A stretch of 64,000 nt of DNA from Sinorhizobium meliloti (GCF_035610345.1 NZ_CP141214.1:590230-654229); one strand, 5' to 3'; positions 55,171 to 63,657 are shown, numbered from the stretch's first letter. A program made the numbers and translations. Notes: generated by a model not told the origin, from the letters alone.

Positions 55171-55740
55171 ATGCTCAAGGCCTATTCACAGGCTGTCGGC
55201 AATGCTTCGCGTGGCCTTGCGGCCATTGCGACAGCCCTGCTCATTGCGGCGATGCTGGTCGTCTGCCAGATGATCATGCAGCGCTATGTATTTCGCCAGG
55301 CGACGATCTGGCAGACGGACTTCGTCGTGTTTTCCGCGACCGCAGCCATGTTTCTCGGCGCGCCATACGTCCTGCTCAAGGGCGGCCATGTGGGCATCGA
55401 CGTCGTCGAAATGGTGGTCGGCGACCGCACGCGCTACGTCCTGCGCATTCTTGCGGGCCTGCTCGGACTGTTGTTCTGCGTCGTCATGCTGATTGCGACA
55501 TGGATTCAGTTCCACGACGCGTGGGTGGGGAACTGGAAACACTCCAGCGTCTGGGCGCCGCCGCTTTGGGTGCCGCTCGCCGCCCTGCCCGTCAGCTTCG
55601 CCATGCTGTGCCTGCAATATGTCGCGCAGATTCTGACGCTCCTCACCGCCCCGGCAGTTCCGGCAGCCCTAGGTCACGGCGCGGCCGAACCGGGTTCGGC
55701 CCCCGGCGCCGACCGCCATCCACAGGAGATCATTCAGTGA
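55171..55740 (+). CDS. matQ: TRAP transporter small membrane subunit (DctQ)
   Basis: A 189-residue inner-membrane protein with four hydrophobic helices; the DctQ pattern is AAMLVVCQMIMQRYVFRQAT, WQTDFVVFSATAAMFLGAPY and LLKGGHVGIDVV. The C-terminal 30 residues are hydrophilic and proline-rich. Its stop overlaps the GTG start of matM (GTGA). Its partner is the large subunit that follows. Confidence 0.9.
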   Translation: MLKAYSQAVGNASRGLAAIATALLIAAMLVVCQMIMQRYVFRQATIWQTDFVVFSATAAMFLGAPYVLLKGGHVGIDVVEMVVGDRTRYVLRILAGLLGLLFCVVMLIATWIQFHDAWVGNWKHSSVWAPPLWVPLAALPVSFAMLCLQYVAQILTLLTAPAVPAALGHGAAEPGSAPGADRHPQEIIQ

Positions 55741-57053
55741 GCCCGACCGTCTCTGGACTGATGATCGTTGCGTCTCTTTTCGTGCTGCTGGCAACGGGAA
55801 TGCCCATCGCCTTCGCCCTGGGTCTTGCCGCCTTCGCTGCGCTCTACATGCAAAGCGGCGCCGGCATTTTCTACGTGCTCGGCGATACGATGTTTTCAGG
55901 CATCGCCAATCTGGCCTATGTGTCGATCCCGATGTTCGTCCTCATGGGCGCGGCGGTCGCCTCCTCGCCGGCGGGATCTGATCTCTACACCTCGCTCGAC
56001 CGGTGGCTGAACCGCATCCCGGGCGGCCTCATTCTGTCCAATATCGGAGCATGCGCCATCTTTTCCGGCATGACGGGCTCGTCGCCCGCGACCTGCGCCG
56101 CGATCGGCAAGATGGGCATTCCGGAGATGATACGACGCGGCTATCCCACTTCGGTCGCGAGCGGCTCCATCGCCGCCGGCGGCACGCTGGGCATTCTCAT
56201 TCCCCCTTCGGTTACGCTGATCGTCTACGGAATAGCGACCGAGACTTCCATCGGGCGGCTGTTCATGGCGGGTATCGTCCCCGGCATTCTGCTGACGATC
56301 ATGTTCATGATCTGGGCGATCATCGATTGCAAACGCAAGGGCTACGAATTCGATGCACGGCTCGTTCGCTACTCGATTAAGGAACGGCTGGCCGGCCTTC
56401 CGCGCATCCTGCCGTTCCTGCTGATCATCGCCGGCACGCTCTACGTCCTCTATGGCGGTATCGCCACGCCTTCCGAAGCAGCCGGTGCGGGCGCATTCCT
56501 GACATTGGCAGTCGTGATCGTCGCCTATCGGCTGTTCCGCTTTCGGCCGGTCGCAGGCATCTTCGGGTCGGCGATGAAGGAAAGCGTCATGATCATGATG
56601 ATCATGGCGGCTGCTGAGCTCTTCGCCTTCGCGCTGTCGTCGCTGTTCATCACGCAGACCGTCGCGGCTGCGATTGCGGACATGGAGGTCAACCGCTGGG
56701 TGCTGATGCTGATCATCAACGTCTTTCTGTTGATTTGCGGCATGTTCCTGCCCCCCGTCGCCGTCATCGTGATGACCTCACCGATGCTCTTCCCGATCGT
56801 CACCCAGGCAGGTTTCGACCCCTACTGGTTCGCGATCGTGCTGACGATCAACATGGAGGTCGGCCTGATCACGCCTCCGATCGGGCTCAATCTTTTCGTC
56901 ATCAATGCCATTGCGCCGCAGATTCCGACGAAGGACATTCTCTGGGGGTCCCTGCCTTACGTGCTCGTCATGTTCCTGGCGATCATTCTCCTCTGCGTCT
57001 TTCCGGGCATCGCGACGTGGCTGCCGAACCAAATGCTGGGAACCGTCCAATGA
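55737..57053 (+). CDS. matM: TRAP transporter large membrane subunit (DctM)
   Basis: A 438-residue protein with about 12 helices; family motifs GMPIAFALGLAAFAALYMQS, FSGMTGSSPATCAAIGKMG, GGTLGILIPPSVTLIVYGI and NMEVGLITPPIGLNLFVINA. GTG 55737 overlaps the matQ stop and follows AGGAGA. It moves malonate with sodium or protons. Its stop overlaps matA (ATGA). Confidence 0.93.
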   Translation: MSPTVSGLMIVASLFVLLATGMPIAFALGLAAFAALYMQSGAGIFYVLGDTMFSGIANLAYVSIPMFVLMGAAVASSPAGSDLYTSLDRWLNRIPGGLILSNIGACAIFSGMTGSSPATCAAIGKMGIPEMIRRGYPTSVASGSIAAGGTLGILIPPSVTLIVYGIATETSIGRLFMAGIVPGILLTIMFMIWAIIDCKRKGYEFDARLVRYSIKERLAGLPRILPFLLIIAGTLYVLYGGIATPSEAAGAGAFLTLAVVIVAYRLFRFRPVAGIFGSAMKESVMIMMIMAAAELFAFALSSLFITQTVAAAIADMEVNRWVLMLIINVFLLICGMFLPPVAVIVMTSPMLFPIVTQAGFDPYWFAIVLTINMEVGLITPPIGLNLFVINAIAPQIPTKDILWGSLPYVLVMFLAIILLCVFPGIATWLPNQMLGTVQ

Positions 57054-58489
57054 GCACGACGTCATTTTTCAGCGACATGCTGCAGAGCATTGCCGAGCGC
57101 GGCCGGCGATTCCTGTCGCTCGGTCCGGCCCGGAACGGCGATGTCAATCCGGTCGGCACCATGGAAGCGCTCTGCGACACGCTGCTGTCGAGCCGAGGCG
57201 AGGCGTCGGGCATGGCGCTGGCCAAGAACATTCTGGATCGCTGGCAAGGCTTCGATCAGGACAAGCGGCGCGATTTCATGCTGGCGCTGCTCTCTCGTTT
57301 CGGCCCTGATATCGACCGGCTGGAGCGGGCGATCGACGCCTATCGCGCCGATCCGACGCCGAAGGCGCTGCTCGAGATGAGCATGGCGGCAGAACCGCGC
57401 CGCCAGGAATTGATCCGCAGGCTCAATCTTGCGCCGAACGGCATCGCGACCCTCGTCCGCATGCGGGCGGACCTGCTCGAACTCAAAGCCCAAAACCCCG
57501 ATCTGGAGGCGGTCGATACGGACTTCGCGCATCTCTTCGGATCCTGGTTCAATCGGGGCTTCCTCGTGTTGCGGCCGATCAGCTGGTCGACGCCGGCCGA
57601 CATTCTGGAGAAGATCATTCGTTACGAGGCCGTCCATCATATCGGCGGCTGGGACGAGTTGCGCCGGCGGCTTGCGCCGGAGGACCGACGCTGCTTCGCC
57701 TTCTTCCATCCGCAGCTGGTCGACGATCCGCTGATCTTCGTCGAAGTGGCGCTGACACGCGAAATGCCCTCCAACATCGCGGACCTGCTGCAGGAGGTCC
57801 GTGCGCCGATCCGCGCTGCCGACGCGACGACAGCCGTCTTCTATTCCATTTCGAACTGCCAGGAAGGCCTCAGGGGCATCTCCTTCGGCAACTTCCTGAT
57901 CAAACAGGTGGTGGAGGATCTGCGGCGCGACCTCCCTCGCCTCGACACCTTCGTGACGCTGTCGCCGGTGCCGGGCTTTGCCGATTGGTTGTCGCGCGAA
58001 CGCCGGGCCGAAGCGTCCAACGCCCTGTCCGCCGCCGACCGCAGCAGGCTCGCGGTGCTCGACGAGCCTGATTGGGCCGATCAGCCGGAGACCGCGGCGG
58101 CCATCCAGCCAAGCCTGACGGCTGCGGCCGCCTGGTATTTCCTCAGGGCTCGCAATCGCAACGGCAAGACCGTCGATCCCGTCGCCCGGTTCCATCTCGG
58201 CAACGGCGCACGGCTCGAACGCATCAATTTCCTGGGCGACCGGTCCGAACGGGCGATTCGCCAAGCCCACGGCCTGATGGTCAATTATCTCTACAAGCTC
58301 GACGACATCGAGACTAACCACGAGGTCTTTGCGACCCGCGGCGAGGTCGTCGCCGCACCCGCCATCCGCCGGCTGGTGCCGGCCGACAGGGGTTCACGCA
58401 GCCTCGTTCCAGGTCCGGACGCCTTTCCCCCGGACGTCCGATCAGCCGACGCACCAGGAAGGAAAGGCAACAAGGAGTTCACTTCATGA
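57050..58489 (+). CDS. matA: malonyl-CoA decarboxylase
   Basis: A 479-residue enzyme that converts malonyl-CoA to acetyl-CoA and CO2. The conserved C-terminal catalytic region is clear: VFYSISNCQEGLRGISFGNF and FVTLSPVPGFADWL, with the acyl-CoA fold and the AAWYF...FHLGNGARLERINFLGD end. Length fits MatA/MLYCD-domain proteins. Start ATG overlaps the matM stop; its stop overlaps matB, so transport and metabolism are translated as one unit. Confidence 0.94.
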   Translation: MSTTSFFSDMLQSIAERGRRFLSLGPARNGDVNPVGTMEALCDTLLSSRGEASGMALAKNILDRWQGFDQDKRRDFMLALLSRFGPDIDRLERAIDAYRADPTPKALLEMSMAAEPRRQELIRRLNLAPNGIATLVRMRADLLELKAQNPDLEAVDTDFAHLFGSWFNRGFLVLRPISWSTPADILEKIIRYEAVHHIGGWDELRRRLAPEDRRCFAFFHPQLVDDPLIFVEVALTREMPSNIADLLQEVRAPIRAADATTAVFYSISNCQEGLRGISFGNFLIKQVVEDLRRDLPRLDTFVTLSPVPGFADWLSRERRAEASNALSAADRSRLAVLDEPDWADQPETAAAIQPSLTAAAAWYFLRARNRNGKTVDPVARFHLGNGARLERINFLGDRSERAIRQAHGLMVNYLYKLDDIETNHEVFATRGEVVAAPAIRRLVPADRGSRSLVPGPDAFPPDVRSADAPGRKGNKEFTS

Positions 58490-60012
58490 GCAACCATCTG
58501 TTCGACGCCATACGCCGGGCAGCGCGCCCCGATTCCGCCTTCATCCTGACGGCCGACGGCGGCCGCTGGACCTATGGCGACATGCTGGAGCATTCGGGCC
58601 GCATCGCTTCCGCGCTCGACGGCCTCGGTGTGCGGCCGGGCGATCGCGTGGCGGTGCAGGTGGAGAAGAGCCCCGAGGCACTGATGCTTTATCTCGCCTG
58701 CCTGCGCGCGGGCGCGGTCTATCTTCCCCTCAACACGGCCTATACGCTTGCCGAACTCGACTATTTTTTTGCAGATGCCGAGCCTCGGCTCATCGTCTGC
58801 GCGCCGGCTGCAAAGGAGGGGATCTCGAAGCTCGCCGCCGATCACGGCGCCAAGGTCGAGACGCTCGACGAGAAAGGTGGCGGTTCGCTGATCGACCTTG
58901 CCCGGGACAATGCGACGGATTTCCGCGACGCCGACCGCGGTCCGGATGACCTCGCCGCCATCCTCTACACGTCAGGCACGACCGGGCGGTCCAAGGGCGC
59001 GATGCTGACGCATGACAACCTCCTCTCGAACGCCGACACGCTTCGCGACCATTGGCGCTTCACGGCCGACGACAGGCTGATTCACGCCCTGCCGATCTTC
59101 CACACGCATGGCCTCTTCGTAGCATCGAACGTCGTTCTTCTGGCCGGCGCCTCCATGTTTTTCCTGCCGAAGTTCGACGCCAACGAAGTCCTGCGTCTGA
59201 TGCCGCAAGCAACCGCAATGATGGGCGTTCCGACCTTCTATGTGCGTCTCGTTCAGAATCCGGGGCTGACGCGCGAGGCAACCGCCGGGATGCGGCTTTT
59301 CGTGTCTGGCTCGGCTCCGCTGCTTGCCGAGACCCACAGGACTTTCGCCCAGATGACCGGACATGCCATTCTAGAGCGCTACGGCATGACCGAAACCAAT
59401 ATGAACACCTCCAACCCCTATGACGGCGAGCGTATCGCCGGAACCGTCGGCTTCCCATTACCGGGTGTTTCGCTTCGCGTCGCCGATCCGGAGAGCGGCA
59501 GGCCGCTCCCGAAAGGCGAGACGGGAATGATCGAGGTGAAGGGCCCGAACGTGTTCAAGGGCTATTGGCGCATGCCCGAAAAGACGCAGGCGGAGTTCCG
59601 CGCCGACGGCTTCTTCATAACCGGCGACCTCGGCAAGATCGACGATCGGGGCTATGTCCATATCGTCGGGCGAGGCAAGGATCTCGTGATTTCCGGCGGA
59701 TACAACATCTATCCCAAGGAAGTCGAAACCGAGATCGACCAAATGCCGGGGGTCGTGGAAACGGCAGTCATCGGCGTGCCGCATCCGGACTTCGGCGAAG
59801 GCGTCACGGCCGTGGTCGTCCGGAAGCCGGGTGCGACGATCGACGAGCGCGCCATTCTCGATGGTTTGGAAGGCCGGCTGGCGCGCTACAAGCAACCGAA
59901 ACGGGTGATCTTCGTGGACGACCTGCCGCGCAATACGATGGGCAAGGTTCAGAAGAACGTCCTTCGCGAAACATATGCGAGTCTTTATGCAGAAGCCGAG
60001 GCGCGCGCGTAG
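58486..60012 (+). CDS. matB: malonyl-CoA synthetase
   Basis: A 508-residue adenylate-forming ligase: malonate, CoA and ATP to malonyl-CoA. The P-loop YTSGTTGRSKGAML lies at 161-174, ERYGMTETNMNTSNPYDGE in the substrate region (contains the TETNMN motif of MatB) and GRGKDLVISGGYNIYPKEVE near the hinge. Together with MatA it turns imported malonate into acetyl-CoA. ATG 58486 overlaps matA (ATGA). Last gene of the operon. Confidence 0.95.
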   Translation: MSNHLFDAIRRAARPDSAFILTADGGRWTYGDMLEHSGRIASALDGLGVRPGDRVAVQVEKSPEALMLYLACLRAGAVYLPLNTAYTLAELDYFFADAEPRLIVCAPAAKEGISKLAADHGAKVETLDEKGGGSLIDLARDNATDFRDADRGPDDLAAILYTSGTTGRSKGAMLTHDNLLSNADTLRDHWRFTADDRLIHALPIFHTHGLFVASNVVLLAGASMFFLPKFDANEVLRLMPQATAMMGVPTFYVRLVQNPGLTREATAGMRLFVSGSAPLLAETHRTFAQMTGHAILERYGMTETNMNTSNPYDGERIAGTVGFPLPGVSLRVADPESGRPLPKGETGMIEVKGPNVFKGYWRMPEKTQAEFRADGFFITGDLGKIDDRGYVHIVGRGKDLVISGGYNIYPKEVETEIDQMPGVVETAVIGVPHPDFGEGVTAVVVRKPGATIDERAILDGLEGRLARYKQPKRVIFVDDLPRNTMGKVQKNVLRETYASLYAEAEARA

Positions 60013-60050
60013 GCATCGCGCGCACGCCGAGAGATTGCTTCTGATCGGTT

Positions 60051-60150
60051 AGAGCATTTCATGGTTTCATAGAAACACTGAAACGCTCTGACCATTTGAT
60101 CCAACGCACTTCCGGACGGAAAACCGTTACACTTTCCTCATCCCGCTCTA
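60051..60150 (-). repeat. intergenic mosaic repeat, copy 5, inverted orientation
   Basis: The palindromic module AGAGCATTTCATGGTTTCAT to GAAACGCTCT is followed by the reverse complement of the first module (GCACTTCCGGACGGAAAACC to CCCGCTCTA). It begins in the intergenic region after matB and ends inside the stop codon of the convergent GreA-like gene. Confidence 0.8.
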
Positions 60151-60630
60151 CGCGATGGCGAGCACTTCGAGCTCCTGATCGCCGACACTCGCGATGTCCC
60201 CGACGGATTTGCCCATGAGAACCCTTGCCACCGGGGACACGTAGGAGATCGAACCGGCCTTGGGATCGGCTTCATCCTCTCCGACGATCCGGTATTTCTG
60301 CACCCGTCCGTCATCACGGCTGAAGGTGACCGTGCTTCCAAATGCGACCACATCGAATGAAGCCGGATCGGAGACGAGTTGAGCCGTCCGAACTCTTTCC
60401 GCGAAGTAGCGCAGATCCCGCAAAGGGCCCGCCGCCTGCCGCCGCCGTTCATTCACGTCCTCGATCGTGCTTGCGGCCTCGTAGGCTTCGCGAGCCTGTT
60501 GGAGGTGCAATTCCAGAGCCTTCAATCCCTTTGCCGTGACAAGGTTCGGATGGGGTGAGACAGGCCGGTCAGGCAGCAGTGTTTCCGAGGCCGCCTCAGC
60601 ACTTTCTTCCTTGATGAAGGCTACGCTCAC
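60148..60630 (-). CDS. GreA/GreB-family protein with altered N-terminal tip
   Basis: A 160-residue protein. The C-terminal half is a clear GreA/B FKBP-like domain: FGSTVTFSRDDGRVQKYRIV, GEDEADPKAGSISYVSPVAR and GKSVGDIASVGDQELEVLAI. The N-terminal half is a helical pair without the canonical GDLxENAEY tip; it reads STIEDVNERRRQAAGPLRDL instead, so the acidic residues that drive RNA cleavage are changed or shifted. A paralogue with modified activity is likely, for example a Gre-like factor that binds the RNA polymerase channel without cleavage. Its TAG stop is from the mosaic repeat. Confidence 0.85.
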   Translation of the reverse strand: MSVAFIKEESAEAASETLLPDRPVSPHPNLVTAKGLKALELHLQQAREAYEAASTIEDVNERRRQAAGPLRDLRYFAERVRTAQLVSDPASFDVVAFGSTVTFSRDDGRVQKYRIVGEDEADPKAGSISYVSPVARVLMGKSVGDIASVGDQELEVLAIA

Positions 60631-60816
60631 CGGCGAACTCCGCTTGGACGTGGCGCTCTCTCCTTAGGAGCGATCGCACTCTGTTTTCTCGGAACTATAT
60701 AGGGCGATGACAGGAACCGACAGTATCGACACATCGAGTTTCTGCTCATTCTCTCGCCGACGGAATAGAAGCCTCGCCGTTCCGTTACTCCCGGGCCATT
60801 CAACGGGAGAAGCGGG

Positions 60817-61530
60817 ATGTTAAGTTTCCTAAAGAAAGATCCGCGGGTCATTCAGTTTGTCTGCCATCCGGAAGACGACGGCGTCATCGCGCGGCCGGTA
60901 CCGGCCAAATCGGTTCTGCCTGATTGGTTCCGCCGGCTGCCGGCGGTCGACAAAGGGCACCAGTCGGCCATCAACAACGGTCTGACCGTCAAACGCTGCA
61001 TGCCCTTTCTCGATGCCATGACCACCGGCTGGATCCTGCCGATCGCCGCGACGGTGCGCCTTGACATCAAGGATGACGGTCGCAGCGTCGAGGCCGGCTG
61101 GGAGTTCGACCGGGTAATGGTCAGCAACCACGGCGCCCATCAGGTGGCGGGAAATCCGAAAGAGCCCTCCCCGCCCTGCAAGTTTCACAATTACTGGTCG
61201 ATCCGCACGCCGCCCGGATGGAGTTGCCTGTTTCTGCCGCCGCTAAACCGCCCGGGACAGCCTTTTGAATGCGTGGCCGGGATTGTCGATACGGACAGCT
61301 ATAGCGCTCACATCCATTTTCCGTTCTTCGCGACGGCACCGGATGGCCTTCACGTCGTCGAAAAGGGAACGCCGCTTGTGCAGGTGATACCCTTCCGCCG
61401 TGCCGATGCGGCAGTCACAGCGGAAATCCGCGCCGAAACCCGCGCGGAAGCTGTTGAGCGCGAGACGGTCCACCGAAACACCATCGCCGCAGAAGGCTGG
61501 TATCGCAAGTCCGCGCGCGCCGCTCGCTAG
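60817..61530 (+). CDS. conserved hypothetical protein (237 aa, DUF6065-like)
   Basis: A 237-residue soluble protein with no signal or membrane segment: MLSFLKKDPRVIQFVCHPED at the start, VLPDWFRRLPAVDKGHQSAI, VKRCMPFLDAMTTGWILPIA, then a beta-rich middle and IVDTDSYSAHIHFPFFATAP, ending in a charged helix (AEIRAETRAEAVERETVHR). It resembles a family of small proteins with unknown function (DUF6065 from memory, unchecked). ATG 60817 follows GGGAGAAG. Ends on the TAG from a mosaic repeat. Stands alone. Confidence 0.7.
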   Translation: MLSFLKKDPRVIQFVCHPEDDGVIARPVPAKSVLPDWFRRLPAVDKGHQSAINNGLTVKRCMPFLDAMTTGWILPIAATVRLDIKDDGRSVEAGWEFDRVMVSNHGAHQVAGNPKEPSPPCKFHNYWSIRTPPGWSCLFLPPLNRPGQPFECVAGIVDTDSYSAHIHFPFFATAPDGLHVVEKGTPLVQVIPFRRADAAVTAEIRAETRAEAVERETVHRNTIAAEGWYRKSARAAR

Positions 61531-61634
61531 GGCACTTCCAGAACACGTGTGTAACGGTTTGCCGTCCGGAAGTGCGCAGCTTCAAAGGTTAGAGCGTTTC
61601 ACCGTTTTCAACGAGATCCTAAAACGCTTTCAAA
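61528..61634 (+). repeat. intergenic mosaic repeat, copy 6, two modules
   Basis: Module one TAGGGCACTTCCAGAACACG to CCGTCCGGAAGTGCG; module two begins AGAGCGTTTCACCG and ends AAAACGCTTT, less symmetrical. Begins in the stop codon of the 237-residue gene. Confidence 0.78.
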
Positions 61635-61649
61635 GGTCCGGTAAAAAAG

Positions 61650-61684
61650 GCGGGGGCCGGAATATCCGGCCCCCGCTCTTGTCG
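61650..61684. terminator. strong hairpin terminator between convergent genes
   Basis: A perfect 12-bp stem (GCGGGGGCCGGA at 61650-61661 with TCCGGCCCCCGC at 61665-61676) and 3-base loop, flanked by AAAAAA on the left and TCTTGT on the right, so it can stop transcription from both sides: the 237-residue gene and the SSSN-repeat gene. Confidence 0.8.
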
Positions 61685-61706
61685 CACCGTCAGCTTTCCC
61701 GCAACC

Positions 61707-62072
61707 TCAGCGCCCTGTGTGCCAGAGCTTGCCCGGACGGTACTCCCGGTCGGACCGGTTCGAGCTCGAATTGGACGAACGGTTGGAGGATGAGTTCGAC
61801 GAGCTGTTCGAGGATGAATTGGAGCTCGAATTCGAGGAACTGTTGGACGACGAGTTGGAACTCGAATTGCTCGAGGAGTTGGAACTCGAATTGGATGAGC
61901 TGTTGCCGGCGACTATGATCTCGCCGTCGGTCCGGCCGGTCGTCTGGGCGGTTTGCGTCGAAGCGCGATCCACGCCGAGAAATGAGGAGGTATATTCCCT
62001 TGCTTCGGCGGCAGAGCCCACGAGTGCCGCCAAGCCGGCGGCGATTGCCTTGTTCGTCCAGTTCTTTGTCAT
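61707..62072 (-). CDS. secreted Ser/Asn tetrapeptide-repeat protein (121 aa)
   Basis: A signal peptide (WTNKAIAAGLAALVGSAAEA) is followed by a short lead (REYTSSFLGVDRASTQTAQT), then about 12 tandem Ser-Ser-Ser-Asn units (residues about 57-105) with two arginine variants, and a basic tail (DREYRPGKLWHTGR). The repeat would be extended, hydrophilic and easily glycosylated. The coding strand is the same as the ECF sigma/anti-sigma pair, 96 bases downstream of the anti-sigma gene, so it may be their target or partner. No family recognised. The opposite strand also stays open (Glu/Leu-rich) but lacks a signal peptide and is rejected. Confidence 0.75.
   Translation of the reverse strand: MTKNWTNKAIAAGLAALVGSAAEAREYTSSFLGVDRASTQTAQTTGRTDGEIIVAGNSSSNSSSNSSSNSSSNSSSNSSSNSSSNSSSNSSSNSSSNRSSNSSSNRSDREYRPGKLWHTGR
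61758..61904 (-). repeat. 12-bp coding minisatellite for the SSSN repeat
   Basis: 147 bases, 49 codons. At the protein level 11 of 12 units match Ser-Ser-Ser-Asn exactly (the other is RSSN), but the DNA units differ: Ser is coded by AGC, AGT, TCG, TCC and TCA in many orders. The protein pattern is kept while the DNA has drifted. Confidence 0.85.
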
Positions 62073-62168
62073 CTCATCTACTCCTTATGAAAACCGGACC
62101 GCTTCTTCGGTCCGCAGGAGTAACGGGCGGTGCGCGCCTCTATTCCATGGCCGCGATTTTTGATGCAC

Positions 62169-62954
62169 TCACCGTTGCGCACCTCGGAGTTCGCCGAGAG
62201 CTCTAGCCTCTTCCGCCGCCTCGAGCGGCGCCCCTGCATCGATCGCTGTCAGATAGGCGTCGAGCGTTTCCGTGGAAGATGCAGGAGCATAGCCGCCGCT
62301 CGCCACGGGTGCGATGACGGCGAAGGTCACATGCCACTCGGCCCCGGTGCGGCAGGCAACCGAAACCACTGTTGAGCCATCGGCCGAGTCCAGCTCGAAC
62401 TCGCGGCACAGCGCCTGCGCATTGTCACGGAATGTCGCAATCGCCCGGAAGCGTTGCGTGGAACCCGGCAGCCGCCGTTCCTCGCCTGCGGCGACCGTGG
62501 CGAGCGCCTCATCAAGCGCAGGACTGCCTATGGCGGCAACGCGCAAGCCACCTTCGATCGGTGCCTCGACACTTCCCCGCAGCCAATACCCGCCGAATCC
62601 CGCAACGACAGCCGCCAGCGAGGCAGCGACGGGAGCGAGCCATCGGCTTCTGTTAGATCCGTTCGCAACGCGGCGTGGGAAAGGCAGGATGCCCGCGCCC
62701 GATACAGGAGGGGGCGACGTCTTCTCCGTCACCATTCTTTCGACCGCACGCTTGAGTCCGGAAGGTACCGGCTCATCGAGCAGCGGCTCCATAGCGGTCT
62801 TGGCAGCGTGGCGCGTTTCGATGAAGAGCGCCACCCGCGCGACCAGCTCGTCATCCGATTCCATCGCTCGTTCTACTTCGGCGATCGTCCCGGCGTCGAG
62901 CTCGCCGTCGGCGAACCGCATCAGTGTCTCGTCGGAGAAGTCCGTTCCTGTCAT
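62169..62954 (-). CDS. anti-sigma factor, membrane-spanning
   Basis: A 261-residue protein: N-terminal cytoplasmic anti-sigma region (TGTDFSDETLMRFADGELDA, then AEVERAMESDDELVARVALF), a linker, one transmembrane helix (WLAPVAASLAAVVAGFGGYW, about 105-124) and a C-terminal periplasmic domain. It lacks the zinc HxxxCxxC motif of ZAS anti-sigma factors. It is coupled to the sigma gene by ATGA overlap. It should hold the sigma factor inactive until an envelope signal. Confidence 0.88.
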   Translation of the reverse strand: MTGTDFSDETLMRFADGELDAGTIAEVERAMESDDELVARVALFIETRHAAKTAMEPLLDEPVPSGLKRAVERMVTEKTSPPPVSGAGILPFPRRVANGSNRSRWLAPVAASLAAVVAGFGGYWLRGSVEAPIEGGLRVAAIGSPALDEALATVAAGEERRLPGSTQRFRAIATFRDNAQALCREFELDSADGSTVVSVACRTGAEWHVTFAVIAPVASGGYAPASSTETLDAYLTAIDAGAPLEAAEEARALGELRGAQR

Positions 62955-63493
62955 TCGTTTGTGCCCTTTATTGACTGAGAACGTCCGGTCGTCTGTGTTA
63001 TTCCGGCAGCCTCGGCCAAACTCTTGCGTGCCCTCGCCAGTCGGCTCATAACCGTGCCTATGGGAATGCCCATCACATCGGCCGCTTCGCGATAGGATAG
63101 CTCCTCAACGCAGACAAGAAGAACCACCTCCCGCTGCTCGTCCGGCAATTCGGTGATCGCCTCCGCGACGGTTTTGAGGGTCAGCCGCGCTTCGGCTTCC
63201 CGCTCGCCGGATGAACCGGCGATGTCATGACGCTCGGTGATATCGTCCTGCACGCCTGCGGTCTTCTGCCGGCGTACCTGGTCGATCCAGAGATTGCGCA
63301 GGATGCGGAATATCCAAGCGTCGAAGCGCGTGCCCGGCTCGAAGCGCTCGGCACTGGCCAGTGCCCGCTCGCAGGCCGCCTGCACAAGATCATCGGCGAC
63401 ATCACGCGAGCCGCAAAGCGAGATGGCGAAGCGGCGCAGATTGGGCAGGAACGCCATGAGGCGTTCGCCGACATCCTTCACCGCACTGCTCAT
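62951..63493 (-). CDS. ECF sigma factor
   Basis: A 180-residue sigma-70 family protein with region 2 (FLPNLRRFAISLCGSRDVAD to WIFRILRNLWIDQVRRQ) and region 4 (LPDEQREVVLLVCVEELSYR to GTVMSRLARARKSL). No region 3, which marks the ECF group. Coupled with the membrane anti-sigma gene. Its promoter region contains a 22-bp tandem repeat shared with a divergent secreted-protein gene. Confidence 0.93.
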   Translation of the reverse strand: MSSAVKDVGERLMAFLPNLRRFAISLCGSRDVADDLVQAACERALASAERFEPGTRFDAWIFRILRNLWIDQVRRQKTAGVQDDITERHDIAGSSGEREAEARLTLKTVAEAITELPDEQREVVLLVCVEELSYREAADVMGIPIGTVMSRLARARKSLAEAAGITQTTGRSQSIKGTNE

Positions 63494-63558
63494 GTCCCGA
63501 AACTCCGTAATTGGCTAGAAGAGGGAATAGACCGACGACTCAGCCGTTCTGACACAAT

Positions 63559-63602
63559 CTACAGGTAGCGGTCTCACCGTCTACAGGTAGCGGTCTCACC
63601 GT
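63559..63602. repeat. tandem 22-bp direct repeat in the divergent promoter region
   Basis: Two identical, directly abutting 22-bp units (63559-63580 and 63581-63602). Each starts CTACAGGTAG, itself an inverted repeat (CTAC/GTAG), and ends GCGGTCTCACCGT. The 22-bp period puts equal sites on the same helix face. Lies between the sigma gene and the divergent secreted-protein gene. Confidence 0.8.
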
Positions 63603-63657
63603 CCAAAGGAATGCGCTATCTTCCTATTAGCCTGACCTAGCCGATTGAGGTTTTCAG

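Noticed and set aside
57062..58321. 419-codon reverse ORF across matA
   Set aside because: Shadow of the malonyl-CoA decarboxylase gene.
61717..62163. Forward-strand ORF with a Glu/Leu/Asp-rich repeat over the same DNA as the SSSN protein
   Set aside because: It is the antisense image of the SSSN repeat; it has no signal peptide or good start, and the reverse frame has a proper secreted-protein layout and a matching operon direction.
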